Assembly (NCBI GenBank): GCA_041651335.1
Contig: JBAZJL010000001.1
Location: 62,001-126,000 of the forward strand
Length of the DNA stretch: 64,000 nt
Source: UBA6220 sp041651335
Lineage (GTDB): Bacteria > Patescibacteriota > Minisyncoccia > Minisyncoccales > Minisyncoccaceae
Reading direction: 5' to 3'
Each line of letters starts with the position of its first letter. Position 1 is the stretch's first letter. Of this stretch, positions 48,966 through 57,660 are shown one piece after another. Position numbers and translations under genes: made by a program. The notes beneath the pieces were generated by a model. That model was not told the origin of the DNA. It was given only the letters and a program-made list of their open reading frames with translations, and ran no database searches.

Positions 48966-50504
48966 TTATCTCATCATTTTAAAACGATTATTCAATTTCC
49001 ACGAATCAGGATAATTTTTTTTAGAGCAATCATTATTTTTTAAATTGCCATAAACCTGAAAAATCGCTTCAGCTAATTCTGACTCACTAATATCTTTCAC
49101 TAGGTTTGCTTCCAATTGTTTCTGCGTTTTCGGATTATACATAATTTCTTTTAAAATTCCGGTCTTTTCAATAAAATTAGAGTCATATTCCCCTTTTAAA
49201 AAATCTTGATGCCTTAAAAGAATTTTAAAAAAAGGAATTGTCGTGGCTACTCCTTCGATAATAATTTCATCTAACGCCCTTTTTAATTTTCCAATGGCTT
49301 CATTCCTGGTTTTTCCATGAGCAATCACTTTCGCAATTAATGAATCAAAACAAGGAGAAATTTCCTGGCCTTGTTGTAAAAAGCTATGCACAAAAATCCC
49401 CTGCCCTCCAGCAGAAACATACTTTTTAATTATTCCCGGGGTGGGTAAAAAATTCTTTTGCGGGTCTTCGGCGTTGATTCTAGCTTCAATCGCCCAACCA
49501 GAAAAATGAATATCTTTTTGGGAAAAAGGAATTTGCTCTCCCCGAGCAATTCTAATTTGCTGTTCAACGATATCAATTCCTGTGATTGCTTCGGTTACTG
49601 GATGTTCTACTTGAATTCGAGGATTAACTTCCATAAAATAATAATTACCCTCCTGATCCATTAAAAATTCTACTGTGGCTGCTCCTTGATACTTCATATC
49701 TTCACATATTTTTTTTGACCAAAAACCCATTTCTTCTCTTTGTTTTTCAGAAAGAAATGAAGAAGGAGATTCTTCAATTAATTTTTGAAATCTTCTTTGA
49801 ATTGTGCAATCCCTTTCACCCAAATGAACAGCTTTTCGCCCGTCACCCAAAACCTGAAATTCAATATGCCTTGAATTAGGAAGATATTTTTCCAAAAAAA
49901 AGTCTAAATCAGAAAAACCGGCAGCCATTTGCTTTTGAATACTGCTTGTAATATTTAAAAAATCGGTTCCGCTTAAATCATGATCAACCACTCTAATTCC
50001 CATTCCCCCTCCTCCTCGTTGAGCTTTAAAAATAAAAGGAGGCTTGATTCTTTGAGCGGTTGCAAACAAATCTTTCGTGGTTCTGATTGGTCGGTCGCTG
50101 GCAGGCAAAGTAGGTACTCCCAATTTTTTGGCAATTTTTTTTGCTTCTACTTTGTCTTCAAATCTTCGCAAAATATTATAATGTGGTCCGATAAATTTGA
50201 TTTTATTTTTTGCACATAAAAGCGCAAACTTCCAATTTTCTGCTAAAAAACCATATCCCGGATGAATGGCGTCTGCCTCTGCCCGCTTGGCGATTTCAAT
50301 TATTTTCTGTTTATCTAAATACCCAGAAGATCCTTCTTTTTCTAAAAAATAATATTCGTCTGCTAATTTAGTTTCCAAAAAATTTTTTTCTTCTCCTGGA
50401 GCAGGACACAAAGCAATGGTTTTTATTCCCATTTCCTTACAAGTCCTGATAATCCTGATAGCAATTTCTCCGCGATTGGCAATTAAAAGTTTTTTAATTT
50501 TCAT
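48966..50504 (-). CDS. accC: Biotin carboxylase
   Basis: An ATP-grasp enzyme of 512 residues that carboxylates biotin with bicarbonate. It starts KKLLIANRGEIAIRIIRTCK. The ATP loop is KAQRGGGGMGIRVV and the catalytic core FMEVNPRIQVEHPVTEAITG. A C-terminal extension beyond the usual 450 residues (KNNDCSKKNYPDSWKLNNRF) is like that of acyl-CoA carboxylase alpha chains, but the biotinyl domain is a separate gene. It overlaps plsC by 11 bases. Confidence 0.94.
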   Translation of the reverse strand: MKIKKLLIANRGEIAIRIIRTCKEMGIKTIALCPAPGEEKNFLETKLADEYYFLEKEGSSGYLDKQKIIEIAKRAEADAIHPGYGFLAENWKFALLCAKNKIKFIGPHYNILRRFEDKVEAKKIAKKLGVPTLPASDRPIRTTKDLFATAQRIKPPFIFKAQRGGGGMGIRVVDHDLSGTDFLNITSSIQKQMAAGFSDLDFFLEKYLPNSRHIEFQVLGDGRKAVHLGERDCTIQRRFQKLIEESPSSFLSEKQREEMGFWSKKICEDMKYQGAATVEFLMDQEGNYYFMEVNPRIQVEHPVTEAITGIDIVEQQIRIARGEQIPFSQKDIHFSGWAIEARINAEDPQKNFLPTPGIIKKYVSAGGQGIFVHSFLQQGQEISPCFDSLIAKVIAHGKTRNEAIGKLKRALDEIIIEGVATTIPFFKILLRHQDFLKGEYDSNFIEKTGILKEIMYNPKTQKQLEANLVKDISESELAEAIFQVYGNLKNNDCSKKNYPDSWKLNNRFKMMR

Positions 50505-51153
50505 AAGCTAATTTTTTTATTTCAACCATAACTTTATCAGTAATCAAAGCGCAGACATTTTTATATTCTTCAGAATCAGTCTCTAAATTTTCTGCTTGTT
50601 TAAAATATTCCAAAAAAACAAGCGGCTGGCCAATATTTAAACGAATGCTCTTTTTTAATTTTGGCTTTTCGCCAGGTGGAAAAATTTCAAAAGCTCCACT
50701 AATTCCCATTGGTAAAATTGGAACGCCTGTTTTTAAATAGATTTTTGCTACCCCCCATTTTCCAGATTGAATTTCTCCGGTTCTAGTTCTCGTCCCTTCG
50801 GGATAAACATTCAGAATATATCCTTTTTTAATATATTGAATTGCTTTCTCAAAGGCTTGCTTTTTAGAATCACTATCGTTTCGATTAACCGGAATTACTT
50901 CGGCTAAATCATAAAAAAAATTTCTTAAAAAACCCCAGCCTTTATTTTCTCGATCAATTTGTCCGATATAAGTAAATCGGCGAGGCACACACAAACACCC
51001 AGAAAGCATAATATCCAAATAACTCTGGTGATTGCTGGCCAAAATAAAATTATCTAAAGGAATATTTTCTTTTCCTTTTATTTCTTTGATAAATATTGTT
51101 TTAACCAAAGGGGCTAAAAAAATATTGCAAAAAATAGAAAATAATTTATTCAT
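50494..51153 (-). CDS. plsC: 1-acylglycerol-3-phosphate acyltransferase family protein
   Basis: A 219-residue membrane-associated acyltransferase that would add a second acyl chain to lysophosphatidate. The HX4D motif is ASNHQSYLDIMLSG, and the phosphate-binding motif is VYPEGTRTRTGEI. Its position inside the fatty-acid operon links new acyl chains directly to phospholipid synthesis. Whether it uses acyl-CoA or acyl-ACP is unknown. The absence of ACP here suggests acyl-CoA. Confidence 0.9.
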   Translation of the reverse strand: MNKLFSIFCNIFLAPLVKTIFIKEIKGKENIPLDNFILASNHQSYLDIMLSGCLCVPRRFTYIGQIDRENKGWGFLRNFFYDLAEVIPVNRNDSDSKKQAFEKAIQYIKKGYILNVYPEGTRTRTGEIQSGKWGVAKIYLKTGVPILPMGISGAFEIFPPGEKPKLKKSIRLNIGQPLVFLEYFKQAENLETDSEEYKNVCALITDKVMVEIKKLAYEN

Positions 51154-51155
51154 TT

Positions 51156-52097
51156 TTATTCAAAAAATTTAGCACTATTTTTAAATAATTCGTCTGCTTC
51201 GGTTATTATCTCTTCGATTATTTCCTGGCAAGTCTTAATTTGCGTAATTCCTCCAGCGCAAATTCCGCAAAGCATTGGAGTTAAATCAATGTTATTCGAT
51301 CCCTTGTTGCCGGCAAATCTTTCAGAATTGATTTCTTCAGGAAAAGGATTCAGGCCTTCTATTTTTTTAATATTTTCAGTTAGCTTATTTTTCAAAGCTC
51401 GAATCGGATGCCCGGTAAATCTAGCCACCACTGTTACATCTTCATCAGTAGCATTTAAAATCGCTTTTTTATAATTTTCGTGAATCTGACATTCTGTGCT
51501 CGCCATAAATCTGGTTCCAATCTGCACCCCATCTGCACCTAATAACAAAGCAGCCGCAAAAGTTTGGGCATCATAAATTCCCCCGGCTCCAATCAGTGGA
51601 ATATTTTTAATCGCTTGCCTGGCTTGAGGCAAAAGACAAAAAGTTGAATTTTCGCCAATATGCCCCCCTGATTCCATGCCTTCGACCACTACTGCATCCA
51701 CTCCGCTCTGTTCCATTTTTTGCGCCAGTCTTACCAAGGGAACCACAGGAATAACTTTTATATTTTTACTTTTTAAAATCGGCAAAATTGGCAAAGGATT
51801 TCCTCCGCCTGTAAAAACAACTGGAACTTTTTCTTGAATAATAATCCGAACCAACTCGCCCACTTTTGAATTCTGCATCAACAAATTAACACCAAAAGGC
51901 TTATCAGTTAAAGCTTTTGTTTTTTTAATTTCCTGTTCTAGCCATTCTGGCGAAGCAAATCCCGATCCAATTACTCCAAGCCCTCCGGCATTGCTTACCG
52001 CTGAAACCAAAATTGATTCCGAAACTCCAGCCATTCCACCTTGAATAATTGGATACTTTATTTTTAAAAGTTGGGTTAATTTGTTTTTTTCAAACAT
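51156..52097 (-). CDS. FabK-like enoyl reductase / nitronate monooxygenase family flavoprotein
   Basis: A 313-residue FMN TIM barrel starting with LLKIKYPIIQGGMAGVSESI and containing VVVEGMESGGHIGENSTFCL and GAGGIYDAQTFAAALLLGAD. FabK enoyl-reductases and nitronate monooxygenases share this fold. The GGHIG stretch and the operon context favour FabK-like reduction of the enoyl group. It is a paralogue of the C-terminal half of the next protein. Two reductases in one operon may serve different chain lengths. Confidence 0.85.
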   Translation of the reverse strand: MFEKNKLTQLLKIKYPIIQGGMAGVSESILVSAVSNAGGLGVIGSGFASPEWLEQEIKKTKALTDKPFGVNLLMQNSKVGELVRIIIQEKVPVVFTGGGNPLPILPILKSKNIKVIPVVPLVRLAQKMEQSGVDAVVVEGMESGGHIGENSTFCLLPQARQAIKNIPLIGAGGIYDAQTFAAALLLGADGVQIGTRFMASTECQIHENYKKAILNATDEDVTVVARFTGHPIRALKNKLTENIKKIEGLNPFPEEINSERFAGNKGSNNIDLTPMLCGICAGGITQIKTCQEIIEEIITEADELFKNSAKFFE

Positions 52098-52116
52098 CTT
52101 TATTCAAAATTATAAA

Positions 52117-53631
52117 TTATTTATTTACTATTAATGGTTGTTTTTCTAAAATTGCATTAGCTTCGCTAACTAATTCGTTTATTAATTCTTTAACGCTAAC
52201 AATTTCTTTTATTTTCCCTACATTTGTTCCAGCAAAAACAAGGCCATTTTCCAAATCTCCTTTTCGCGCATTTTCCAAAGCCTTTAAAATACAATAGCTT
52301 TTATCGCAAACCGGGCCAATACATCCTACGCATTCAGCGAGATCAACTTTGGGAACAATATTATTTAAAAGCCTTTCCACGAAAGGAGTTTTAATTGCTC
52401 GACCTGGCAATCCAACCGGAGATTTTATTATCACCAAATCTTCATCTTTAGCATTGATATAAGCTTGTTTAAATTTTAAATCCGCATCACATTCGTTTGT
52501 GGCCACAAATCTTGTTGCCATTTGCACGCCCTTGGCTCCAGCTTGAAACATTTCCACAATATCTTGTCCGTTAAAAATTCCACCAGCCGCAATAATTGGT
52601 ATTTTAATAGATTCTGCTGCTTCTTTCACAATATCAATTGTTTTTCGAAATTTATGCCCCTCAGGAAATCCCAAATGGCCACCAGCATCACACCCCTCAA
52701 TGATTACTGCTGCTGCTCCGGCCTTTTCTGCTTTTTCAGCAACTTTTACCGAAGAAGCCACGGCTAAAACCGGAATATCATATTTATCAGCAATCTCAAA
52801 AATATCTTCCCGAAAACCAGCTCCTTGAATTATTAAATCAACACCTTCTTCGGCTGCTGCTTTAACAAATTCTTTAAAATGCCCGACTACTCCCATAATA
52901 TTCACACCAATTACTCCTTCTGGGCCAGCAATTTCCCGAGCCTGCTTAATTTCATTTTTTACTTCTTCAATATTCTGCATTCCAGAAATAGCAATTATTC
53001 CAATTCCCCCTTCTTTGGCTACTGCTCCTGCTAAATTATGCAACGAAACTCGAACCGCCATTCCGCCTTGAATAATCGGAATTTTGGCTATTGTTTTTCC
53101 TATTTTTAAAACCGGTAAACTTAAATATTCTTTAGGTTCAATTTTTTCCAATTCTTTTTCTTGTTTTGATTCCTCTAGTTTTTGCTCCATTTCTTTTTTT
53201 TCTACTATAGCCACGCTAAATCTTACTTCACATTTTTTTTTGCCATTTACCAAAGCTTGTCCTAAAAAATTAGCAATTTTTTCTTGATAAATTCCAAGCA
53301 TTTTTACTTGATACTCTATTTTGTTCCCGGGCCAGATTGGTTCGTAAAAAAAAGCACTTCTCACTTGATAAGCCAACAAGTGTTTATTTTTGCTTTGCTC
53401 TTTTAATTTCTCCCGAAGTAATAAGGTTCCGGTTTGGGCAATCCCTTCTACCACCAAAACCCCTGGCATTATCGGAAAATCAACAAAATGCCCTTTAAAA
53501 AAATCGTTATCAGGGCTGGTATATTTATATCCAACAATAGCTTCATTTTCTATTTTCTCAATTTCATCAACCCATAAAAAAGGATCACTGTAAGGAATTA
53601 TTTTTTTAATCTGTTCTCTTGAATACAGCAT
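52117..53631 (-). CDS. FabZ-FabK fusion: dehydratase and enoyl reductase
   Basis: A 504-residue two-domain protein. Residues 1-145 are a FabZ hot-dog dehydratase: YSDPFLWVDEIEKI, then FFKGHFVDFPIMPGVLVVEG, with the catalytic His in GHF and the Glu in VEGIAQ. A charged linker (about 150-170, EQKLEESKQEKELEKIEPKE) leads to a FabK-like FMN reductase (IPIIQGGMAVRVSLHNLAGA, then AVIIEGCDAGGHLGFPEG) ending with a Cys-rich tail CVGCIGPVCDKSYC. The fusion joins two consecutive steps of the elongation cycle. Domain identity is secure; the combined activity is inference. Confidence 0.87.
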   Translation of the reverse strand: MLYSREQIKKIIPYSDPFLWVDEIEKIENEAIVGYKYTSPDNDFFKGHFVDFPIMPGVLVVEGIAQTGTLLLREKLKEQSKNKHLLAYQVRSAFFYEPIWPGNKIEYQVKMLGIYQEKIANFLGQALVNGKKKCEVRFSVAIVEKKEMEQKLEESKQEKELEKIEPKEYLSLPVLKIGKTIAKIPIIQGGMAVRVSLHNLAGAVAKEGGIGIIAISGMQNIEEVKNEIKQAREIAGPEGVIGVNIMGVVGHFKEFVKAAAEEGVDLIIQGAGFREDIFEIADKYDIPVLAVASSVKVAEKAEKAGAAAVIIEGCDAGGHLGFPEGHKFRKTIDIVKEAAESIKIPIIAAGGIFNGQDIVEMFQAGAKGVQMATRFVATNECDADLKFKQAYINAKDEDLVIIKSPVGLPGRAIKTPFVERLLNNIVPKVDLAECVGCIGPVCDKSYCILKALENARKGDLENGLVFAGTNVGKIKEIVSVKELINELVSEANAILEKQPLIVNK

Positions 53632-53654
53632 AATAAATTAAATACTTTAATTTT

Positions 53655-54395
53655 TTATAAAGACAATCCTCCGTCAATATTTAAAACTGCCCCGGTAATA
53701 AACCCTGCTTCCGGTGAAGCCAAAAAAACAACAGCTTCGGCAACTTCCTCTGGTTTGCCAAAACGACCTAAAGCAGTTAATTGTTTTACGGTTGCTTTTA
53801 ATTGTTCGGGAATAGTTTCCGCCATTTTCGTTTCAATAAATCCAGGGGCAATGGCATTAACCCTTACCCCTACTTTGCCAACTTCTTTGGCTAATGATTT
53901 TGTAAAAGCAATGATTCCCGCCTTACTGGCAGCATAATTAGTTTGGCCAAAATTGCCTCGCAATCCCACGATTGAAGCAATGCTTACAATATTGCCCTGC
54001 TTAGGAACAATTAAAGGCAAACAAGACTTAGTGCAATTAAAAACTCCGGTCAAATTTACATCAATTACTTTTTGCCATTCTTCGGTTGTCATTTTTGCCA
54101 AAGTTTTATCTTTTGTTATGCCAGCGTTATTAATTAATATATCCAACCCTCCCATTTTTGCTTGAATCTCTTGCATCATTTTTTCCACTTCTTCAATTTT
54201 TGAAACATCGGCTAAAAAATACTCGACTAATCCATGATTATTTTCAATTTCTTGCTTTAAAGCCTTAAGATTTTCTTCTTGAAAAGAAATATCATTTAAT
54301 GCTATTTTTGCGCCCAAAGAAGCAAATTTTAAAGCAATCACTCGACCAATTCCTTGCGAAGATCCGGTAATTAAAACTGTTTTATCTTGAAACAT
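53655..54395 (-). CDS. fabG: 3-oxoacyl reductase
   Basis: A 246-residue short-chain dehydrogenase of the FabG type. It has the NADP(H) loop TGSSQGIGRVIALKFA, NNAGITKDKTL, the catalytic Ser in SIASIVGLRG, YAASKAGIIAFTKSLAKE with the Tyr-Lys pair, and NAIAPGFIETKM. It reduces the 3-keto group to 3-hydroxy. FabG enzymes often accept CoA as well as ACP thioesters. It lies between the DUF35/DUF362-like gene and the FabZ-FabK fusion. Confidence 0.93.
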   Translation of the reverse strand: MFQDKTVLITGSSQGIGRVIALKFASLGAKIALNDISFQEENLKALKQEIENNHGLVEYFLADVSKIEEVEKMMQEIQAKMGGLDILINNAGITKDKTLAKMTTEEWQKVIDVNLTGVFNCTKSCLPLIVPKQGNIVSIASIVGLRGNFGQTNYAASKAGIIAFTKSLAKEVGKVGVRVNAIAPGFIETKMAETIPEQLKATVKQLTALGRFGKPEEVAEAVVFLASPEAGFITGAVLNIDGGLSL

Positions 54396-54416
54396 ATTTT
54401 TAAAAAATTAAATTAA

Positions 54417-55445
54417 TTATATTTTAATCAGATTAAATTGAATTTCTTTAATGTGTCGGCCAACAAGAGAAATATCTTCAAAAGAAATATCAGCAATCAA
54501 ATCGGAAATCTCTCGACTCATTATAATTTCATTAAAAACCCTGTCTAATTTTAAAAAGCTTTTTCCGGCTAAAATTATTCCTAGATAATAAATATACCCT
54601 TCTTTGTCTCTCAGATAATCAGCTTCGCTTAAATTAATAAGATTATTAATTTTGTTTTCCAATTTTTGAGCAATTTCTTTTTCCGAACAAAGATATTTTA
54701 ATCCAAGATAATTTTCTTTTTTTAAAATTCGAAAAATATTTTCGGTGGCTTTCGCTCTGCCTGCTTGATTAATTCCTAAATTAATTACTAAATCAGCCTT
54801 GATTACTTCTTCAGAAATTTCTAAATCATCTTGCTTAATAAAGTTTGTTTTATTTAAATCAAGCGGCATAATTTTGTTTTTCAAACAAACTGCCAAAAGA
54901 CCGGATCTTTCAGCCATTGCCTCTATCGGAATTTCCCCAAACGCCTGAGAAGCTATTTTTATATTTTCAATTTTTATATTGTTTTGAAGTAAATATTCGA
55001 TAATTGCTTGCAAAAATTCTGGAGAAGTATTTTCTCGAACATGGGCTTGAGTGGCAGAAAAAAGACTAGGTAAAATTAAAATCTTAGAATTTTCTTTTAA
55101 TTCCAATCCTTTAATTAATTCTATTGCTTTTCTGATTGCTTCCAAATAATCATACTTAATCCGCCAAACAGCAATTGCCTCAGAATCAGAACAATAAGAC
55201 AAGCAATCCCCTTGATTCAATTCTTGAATTGATTTATAAACCCATTTATTATTATTTTCATCTTCTATTAAGGCAGAAAAATATGGAACAAAAGCATGCC
55301 TCATCGTAGGAATTATTACTTTTGAAGCTGAAACAACTTTTGCTTGTTTTGAAACCAATGGTTCTAATTTAATAAAGCAAAATGGACATTCACTTAAGGG
55401 ATATTGCCAAACTTTTCCACATTTTAAACATTTATAAAAAGGCAT
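54417..55445 (-). CDS. DUF35-type zinc-ribbon protein with DUF362-like domain
   Basis: A protein of about 342 residues. The start is a rubredoxin-like zinc ribbon (CLKCGKVWQYPLSECPFC), followed by an OB-like stretch to about residue 100, as in DUF35 proteins that bind thiolases. The rest resembles DUF362 (ILILPSLFSATQAHVRENTS, then IKIASQAFGEIPIEAMAERS). The ATG at 55445 gives a 10-base gap to thiolase; the earlier start at 55472 would overlap it. In archaea DUF35 proteins pair with thiolases and channel acyl-CoA. The fusion to a second domain is unusual. Confidence 0.65.
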   Translation of the reverse strand: MPFYKCLKCGKVWQYPLSECPFCFIKLEPLVSKQAKVVSASKVIIPTMRHAFVPYFSALIEDENNNKWVYKSIQELNQGDCLSYCSDSEAIAVWRIKYDYLEAIRKAIELIKGLELKENSKILILPSLFSATQAHVRENTSPEFLQAIIEYLLQNNIKIENIKIASQAFGEIPIEAMAERSGLLAVCLKNKIMPLDLNKTNFIKQDDLEISEEVIKADLVINLGINQAGRAKATENIFRILKKENYLGLKYLCSEKEIAQKLENKINNLINLSEADYLRDKEGYIYYLGIILAGKSFLKLDRVFNEIIMSREISDLIADISFEDISLVGRHIKEIQFNLIKI

Positions 55446-55455
55446 AATAATGTTA

Positions 55456-56586
55456 TTAATTATTTTTTTCAAAAATATGAACTGTTACGCTTCCTCCTGC
55501 TCCGCCAATATTATGAGTTAATCCATATTTGGGCAAAGGATTGGTTTGCCTTTCTTTTTCAGCTCGACCCTTAAGCTGATTGGTAATTTCATAAATTTGC
55601 GCCAGACCCGTAGCAGAAATAGGATGGCCCTTGGCTTTTAATCCTCCTGAAGGATTAATGGGTAAAGATCCTCCTAAATTTATTTTTCCAGACCTAATTA
55701 ATTCCGCCCCCTGGCCAAAATCCGCAAATCCTAAATCTTCATAAGAAATAAGCTCTACAGAAGTAAAGGCATCGTGGACTTCAGCAACATTAATATCATT
55801 TGGAGTTAGTCCAGCCTGGCCAAAAGCTTGTTTAGCAGCTAATTGCGTAGCCTTGAAATGAGTTAAGTCCTGGCGCCCAAAAGTCATTAAATAATCTGTG
55901 GCAAATCCAGAACCGATTACTTTGATGTCTGATTCTTCTTGGCTTAAAATAACAGCCGCTCCCCCGTTTACAGATAAAGAACAATCCATCAGGCGAAAAG
56001 GAGAGGCAACAATTGGAGAATTTTTAATTTTTTCCAAATCAATGGGTTTTTTATAAAAATAAGCTTTGGGATTAAGGGTAGCATTGGTATGATTTTTAAA
56101 AGCAACCAAAGAAAGGTCATCCATAGTGGCCTTGTATTTTGCCATATATTGCTGCCAGATCAAAGCGTTTTGAACTGGAAAAAGCATTCCTTCTGGCTGT
56201 TCAATTGTTTTTTCCGCTGCGGAAAGAATCCAATCAACTGTTGTTTCGCTTTTATTGTCAGCATATTTTTCCGAAGCCAAAACCAGAATATTTTTAAATC
56301 CCTGCAAGTGCAAAGCAGTCCAAAAGGCTACCCCACCTCCTCCACAAACCGAAGGCACCTCGATAATAGGAACATTTGTTTTAAAAAGATCGGAGAGAAA
56401 AGAAACTTTATGAGATTGATGCTCTCCGCCAGCCGCACTAGAAATACTGGAAAAAACAATAGCATCAATATCAGCGGGAGTCATTTGGGCGTCTTTAAAA
56501 GCCTCTAAAGACGCTTCAAAAGCAAACTGCCACCATGGTTTGGTTGAATAATCAAACTTTGTCATTCCCACTCCTTTGATATACAT
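55456..56586 (-). CDS. Thiolase family acyltransferase (SCP-x/archaeal type)
   Basis: A 376-residue thiolase. The active-site Cys is in IEVPSVCGGGGVAFWTALHL, a conserved His in NVAEVHDAFTSVE, and the second His in GGLKAKGHPISATGLAQ. The C-terminal NIGGAGGSVTVHIF carries the Gly loop where many thiolases have a second Cys. It is the non-decarboxylating SCP-x/archaeal subgroup that works with DUF35 partners, one of which is encoded next. It heads the operon and is the only Claisen-condensing enzyme in it, so it probably makes 3-ketoacyl-CoA. HMG-CoA synthase is absent nearby. Confidence 0.87.
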   Translation of the reverse strand: MYIKGVGMTKFDYSTKPWWQFAFEASLEAFKDAQMTPADIDAIVFSSISSAAGGEHQSHKVSFLSDLFKTNVPIIEVPSVCGGGGVAFWTALHLQGFKNILVLASEKYADNKSETTVDWILSAAEKTIEQPEGMLFPVQNALIWQQYMAKYKATMDDLSLVAFKNHTNATLNPKAYFYKKPIDLEKIKNSPIVASPFRLMDCSLSVNGGAAVILSQEESDIKVIGSGFATDYLMTFGRQDLTHFKATQLAAKQAFGQAGLTPNDINVAEVHDAFTSVELISYEDLGFADFGQGAELIRSGKINLGGSLPINPSGGLKAKGHPISATGLAQIYEITNQLKGRAEKERQTNPLPKYGLTHNIGGAGGSVTVHIFEKNN

Positions 56587-56616
56587 AGTATTTTTTAAAG
56601 ATAAATTAATTAAAAA

Positions 56617-56638
56617 AGCTCTATCATCTTCCAGAGCT
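56617..56638 (-). other. Hairpin with T run in the thiolase operon leader
   Basis: On the transcript, AGCTCT and AGAGCT arms around GGAAGATGAT, followed by TTTTTT (with the T run to 56611). It looks like a terminator but lies only about 10 bases after the predicted transcription start, so it may instead protect the 5' end or act as an attenuator. Confidence 0.5.
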
Positions 56639-56646
56639 ATAAGAAT

Positions 56647-56675
56647 ATTTTACCTTGCTATTTTTCAAATAGCAA
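56647..56675 (-). promoter_or_regulatory. Thiolase operon promoter with overlapping inverted repeat
   Basis: On the - strand, TTGCTA, 17 bases, TAAAAT. The perfect inverted repeat TTGCTATTT-GAA-AAATAGCAA (56655-56675) covers the -35 box and spacer, as a repressor operator would. Confidence 0.55.
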
Positions 56676-56711
56676 TCATTCTGTCCACAGGTAGGTTTTA
56701 ATTTTTGAAAA

Positions 56712-56740
56712 TAAAAACAAGCCAAAGCTTGTTTTAAAAA
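56712..56740 (-). terminator. Terminator after uppS
   Basis: AAACAAGC-TTTG-GCTTGTTT followed by TTATTTT on the - strand. It separates uppS from the lipid operon. Confidence 0.82.
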
Positions 56741-56746
56741 AATTTC

Positions 56747-57445
56747 TTAACCGCCTTTTCGCCTTTGTCGTTCAAAATAATCAAGCACGCATTTTTCAAA
56801 CTCTTTTTTCTTAAAATCCGGAAAAAAAGTTTTTGTAAAATAAAGCTGGGCATAAGCTGAGTCCCACATCATAAACCCAGCAGACAAATGAGGATCATCT
56901 TCACTGCCGGTTCTAATAATTAAATCAACGGCTGGAAGGTCTTTAGTCCAAAGATTATCCTTAATCGTCTTTTCAGTAATATTTTGTTTCTTTTCTTTAA
57001 TTTTCCTCAAACAATCAACCATTTCATCTGTGCCATTGTAAGCCAAAAGAAAAGTTAAATGATAATGGTCGTGATTCTTTGTTTTTTTAATAATTTCCGC
57101 TATTATTTTTTTGGTTTTTTCTGGAAAATAATCCTGATAACGTCCCAAAACAGTTACTTTTACCTTGTTTTCATAAATTCGAGAATCAAGAATCATTTTT
57201 TGAAATTGGCTTTCAATGATTTTATAAATATAATTGATCTCGGTTTTTGATCTTTTTAAAACATTATCCAAAGACAATCCCCAAAAGGTAAGATAAGGAA
57301 TTTTTAATTCTAGGGTTTTTTCCAAAATTTGCTCAAAAGAAGATGATCCTTTTTCGTGGCCAACTATTGATGGCAATCCTCTTTTTTTGGCCCAACGCCT
57401 ATTCCCATCCGGAATCAAAGCAATGTGCTGAAGAGATTTATTCAT
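56747..57445 (-). CDS. uppS: Undecaprenyl diphosphate synthase
   Basis: A cis-prenyltransferase of 232 residues making the lipid carrier for peptidoglycan. The diphosphate-binding start is IALIPDGNRRWAKKRGLPSI. Later landmarks are YLTFWGLSLDNVLKR, AYNGTDEMVDCLRK, and the C-terminal DLIIRTGSEDDPHLSAGFMM with WDSAYAQLYF. Its ATG lies two bases from the stop of a 50-residue membrane protein gene. It is upstream of the fatty-acid operon but ends at its own terminator. Confidence 0.94.
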   Translation of the reverse strand: MNKSLQHIALIPDGNRRWAKKRGLPSIVGHEKGSSSFEQILEKTLELKIPYLTFWGLSLDNVLKRSKTEINYIYKIIESQFQKMILDSRIYENKVKVTVLGRYQDYFPEKTKKIIAEIIKKTKNHDHYHLTFLLAYNGTDEMVDCLRKIKEKKQNITEKTIKDNLWTKDLPAVDLIIRTGSEDDPHLSAGFMMWDSAYAQLYFTKTFFPDFKKKEFEKCVLDYFERQRRKGG

Positions 57446-57447
57446 TT

Positions 57448-57600
57448 TTAATTTTTTTCTATTCTTATTTCTTGTTTATTATCGTTTTTGGCACTTAAAT
57501 AGCCCAGGGAAAAAGACAGTAATGAAATTAAAATAACTGCTAAAACCAAAACTATTTCCGTTTGATTGGCTTTGACAAATCTGCCTATTTTTGCTAACAT
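57448..57600 (-). CDS. Small single-helix membrane protein (50 aa)
   Basis: A 50-residue frame from ATG at 57600: MLAKIGRFVKANQTE, a membrane helix (IVLVLAVILISLLSFSLGYL), then a polar tail ending EIRIEKN. Its stop is two bases before the uppS ATG, so the two are in one operon. The clear amphipathic-hydrophobic-polar layout and tight spacing argue that it is real. Function unknown. Confidence 0.65.
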   Translation of the reverse strand: MLAKIGRFVKANQTEIVLVLAVILISLLSFSLGYLSAKNDNKQEIRIEKN

Positions 57601-57660
57601 TTTATTACTTGATTATAATAACAAGCTGATATATATATATTAAATCAGTAAAGAAAAAAA

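Noticed and set aside
56089..56508. 139-residue + strand frame inside the thiolase gene
   Set aside because: Thiolase motifs on the other strand are unambiguous; this frame has none.
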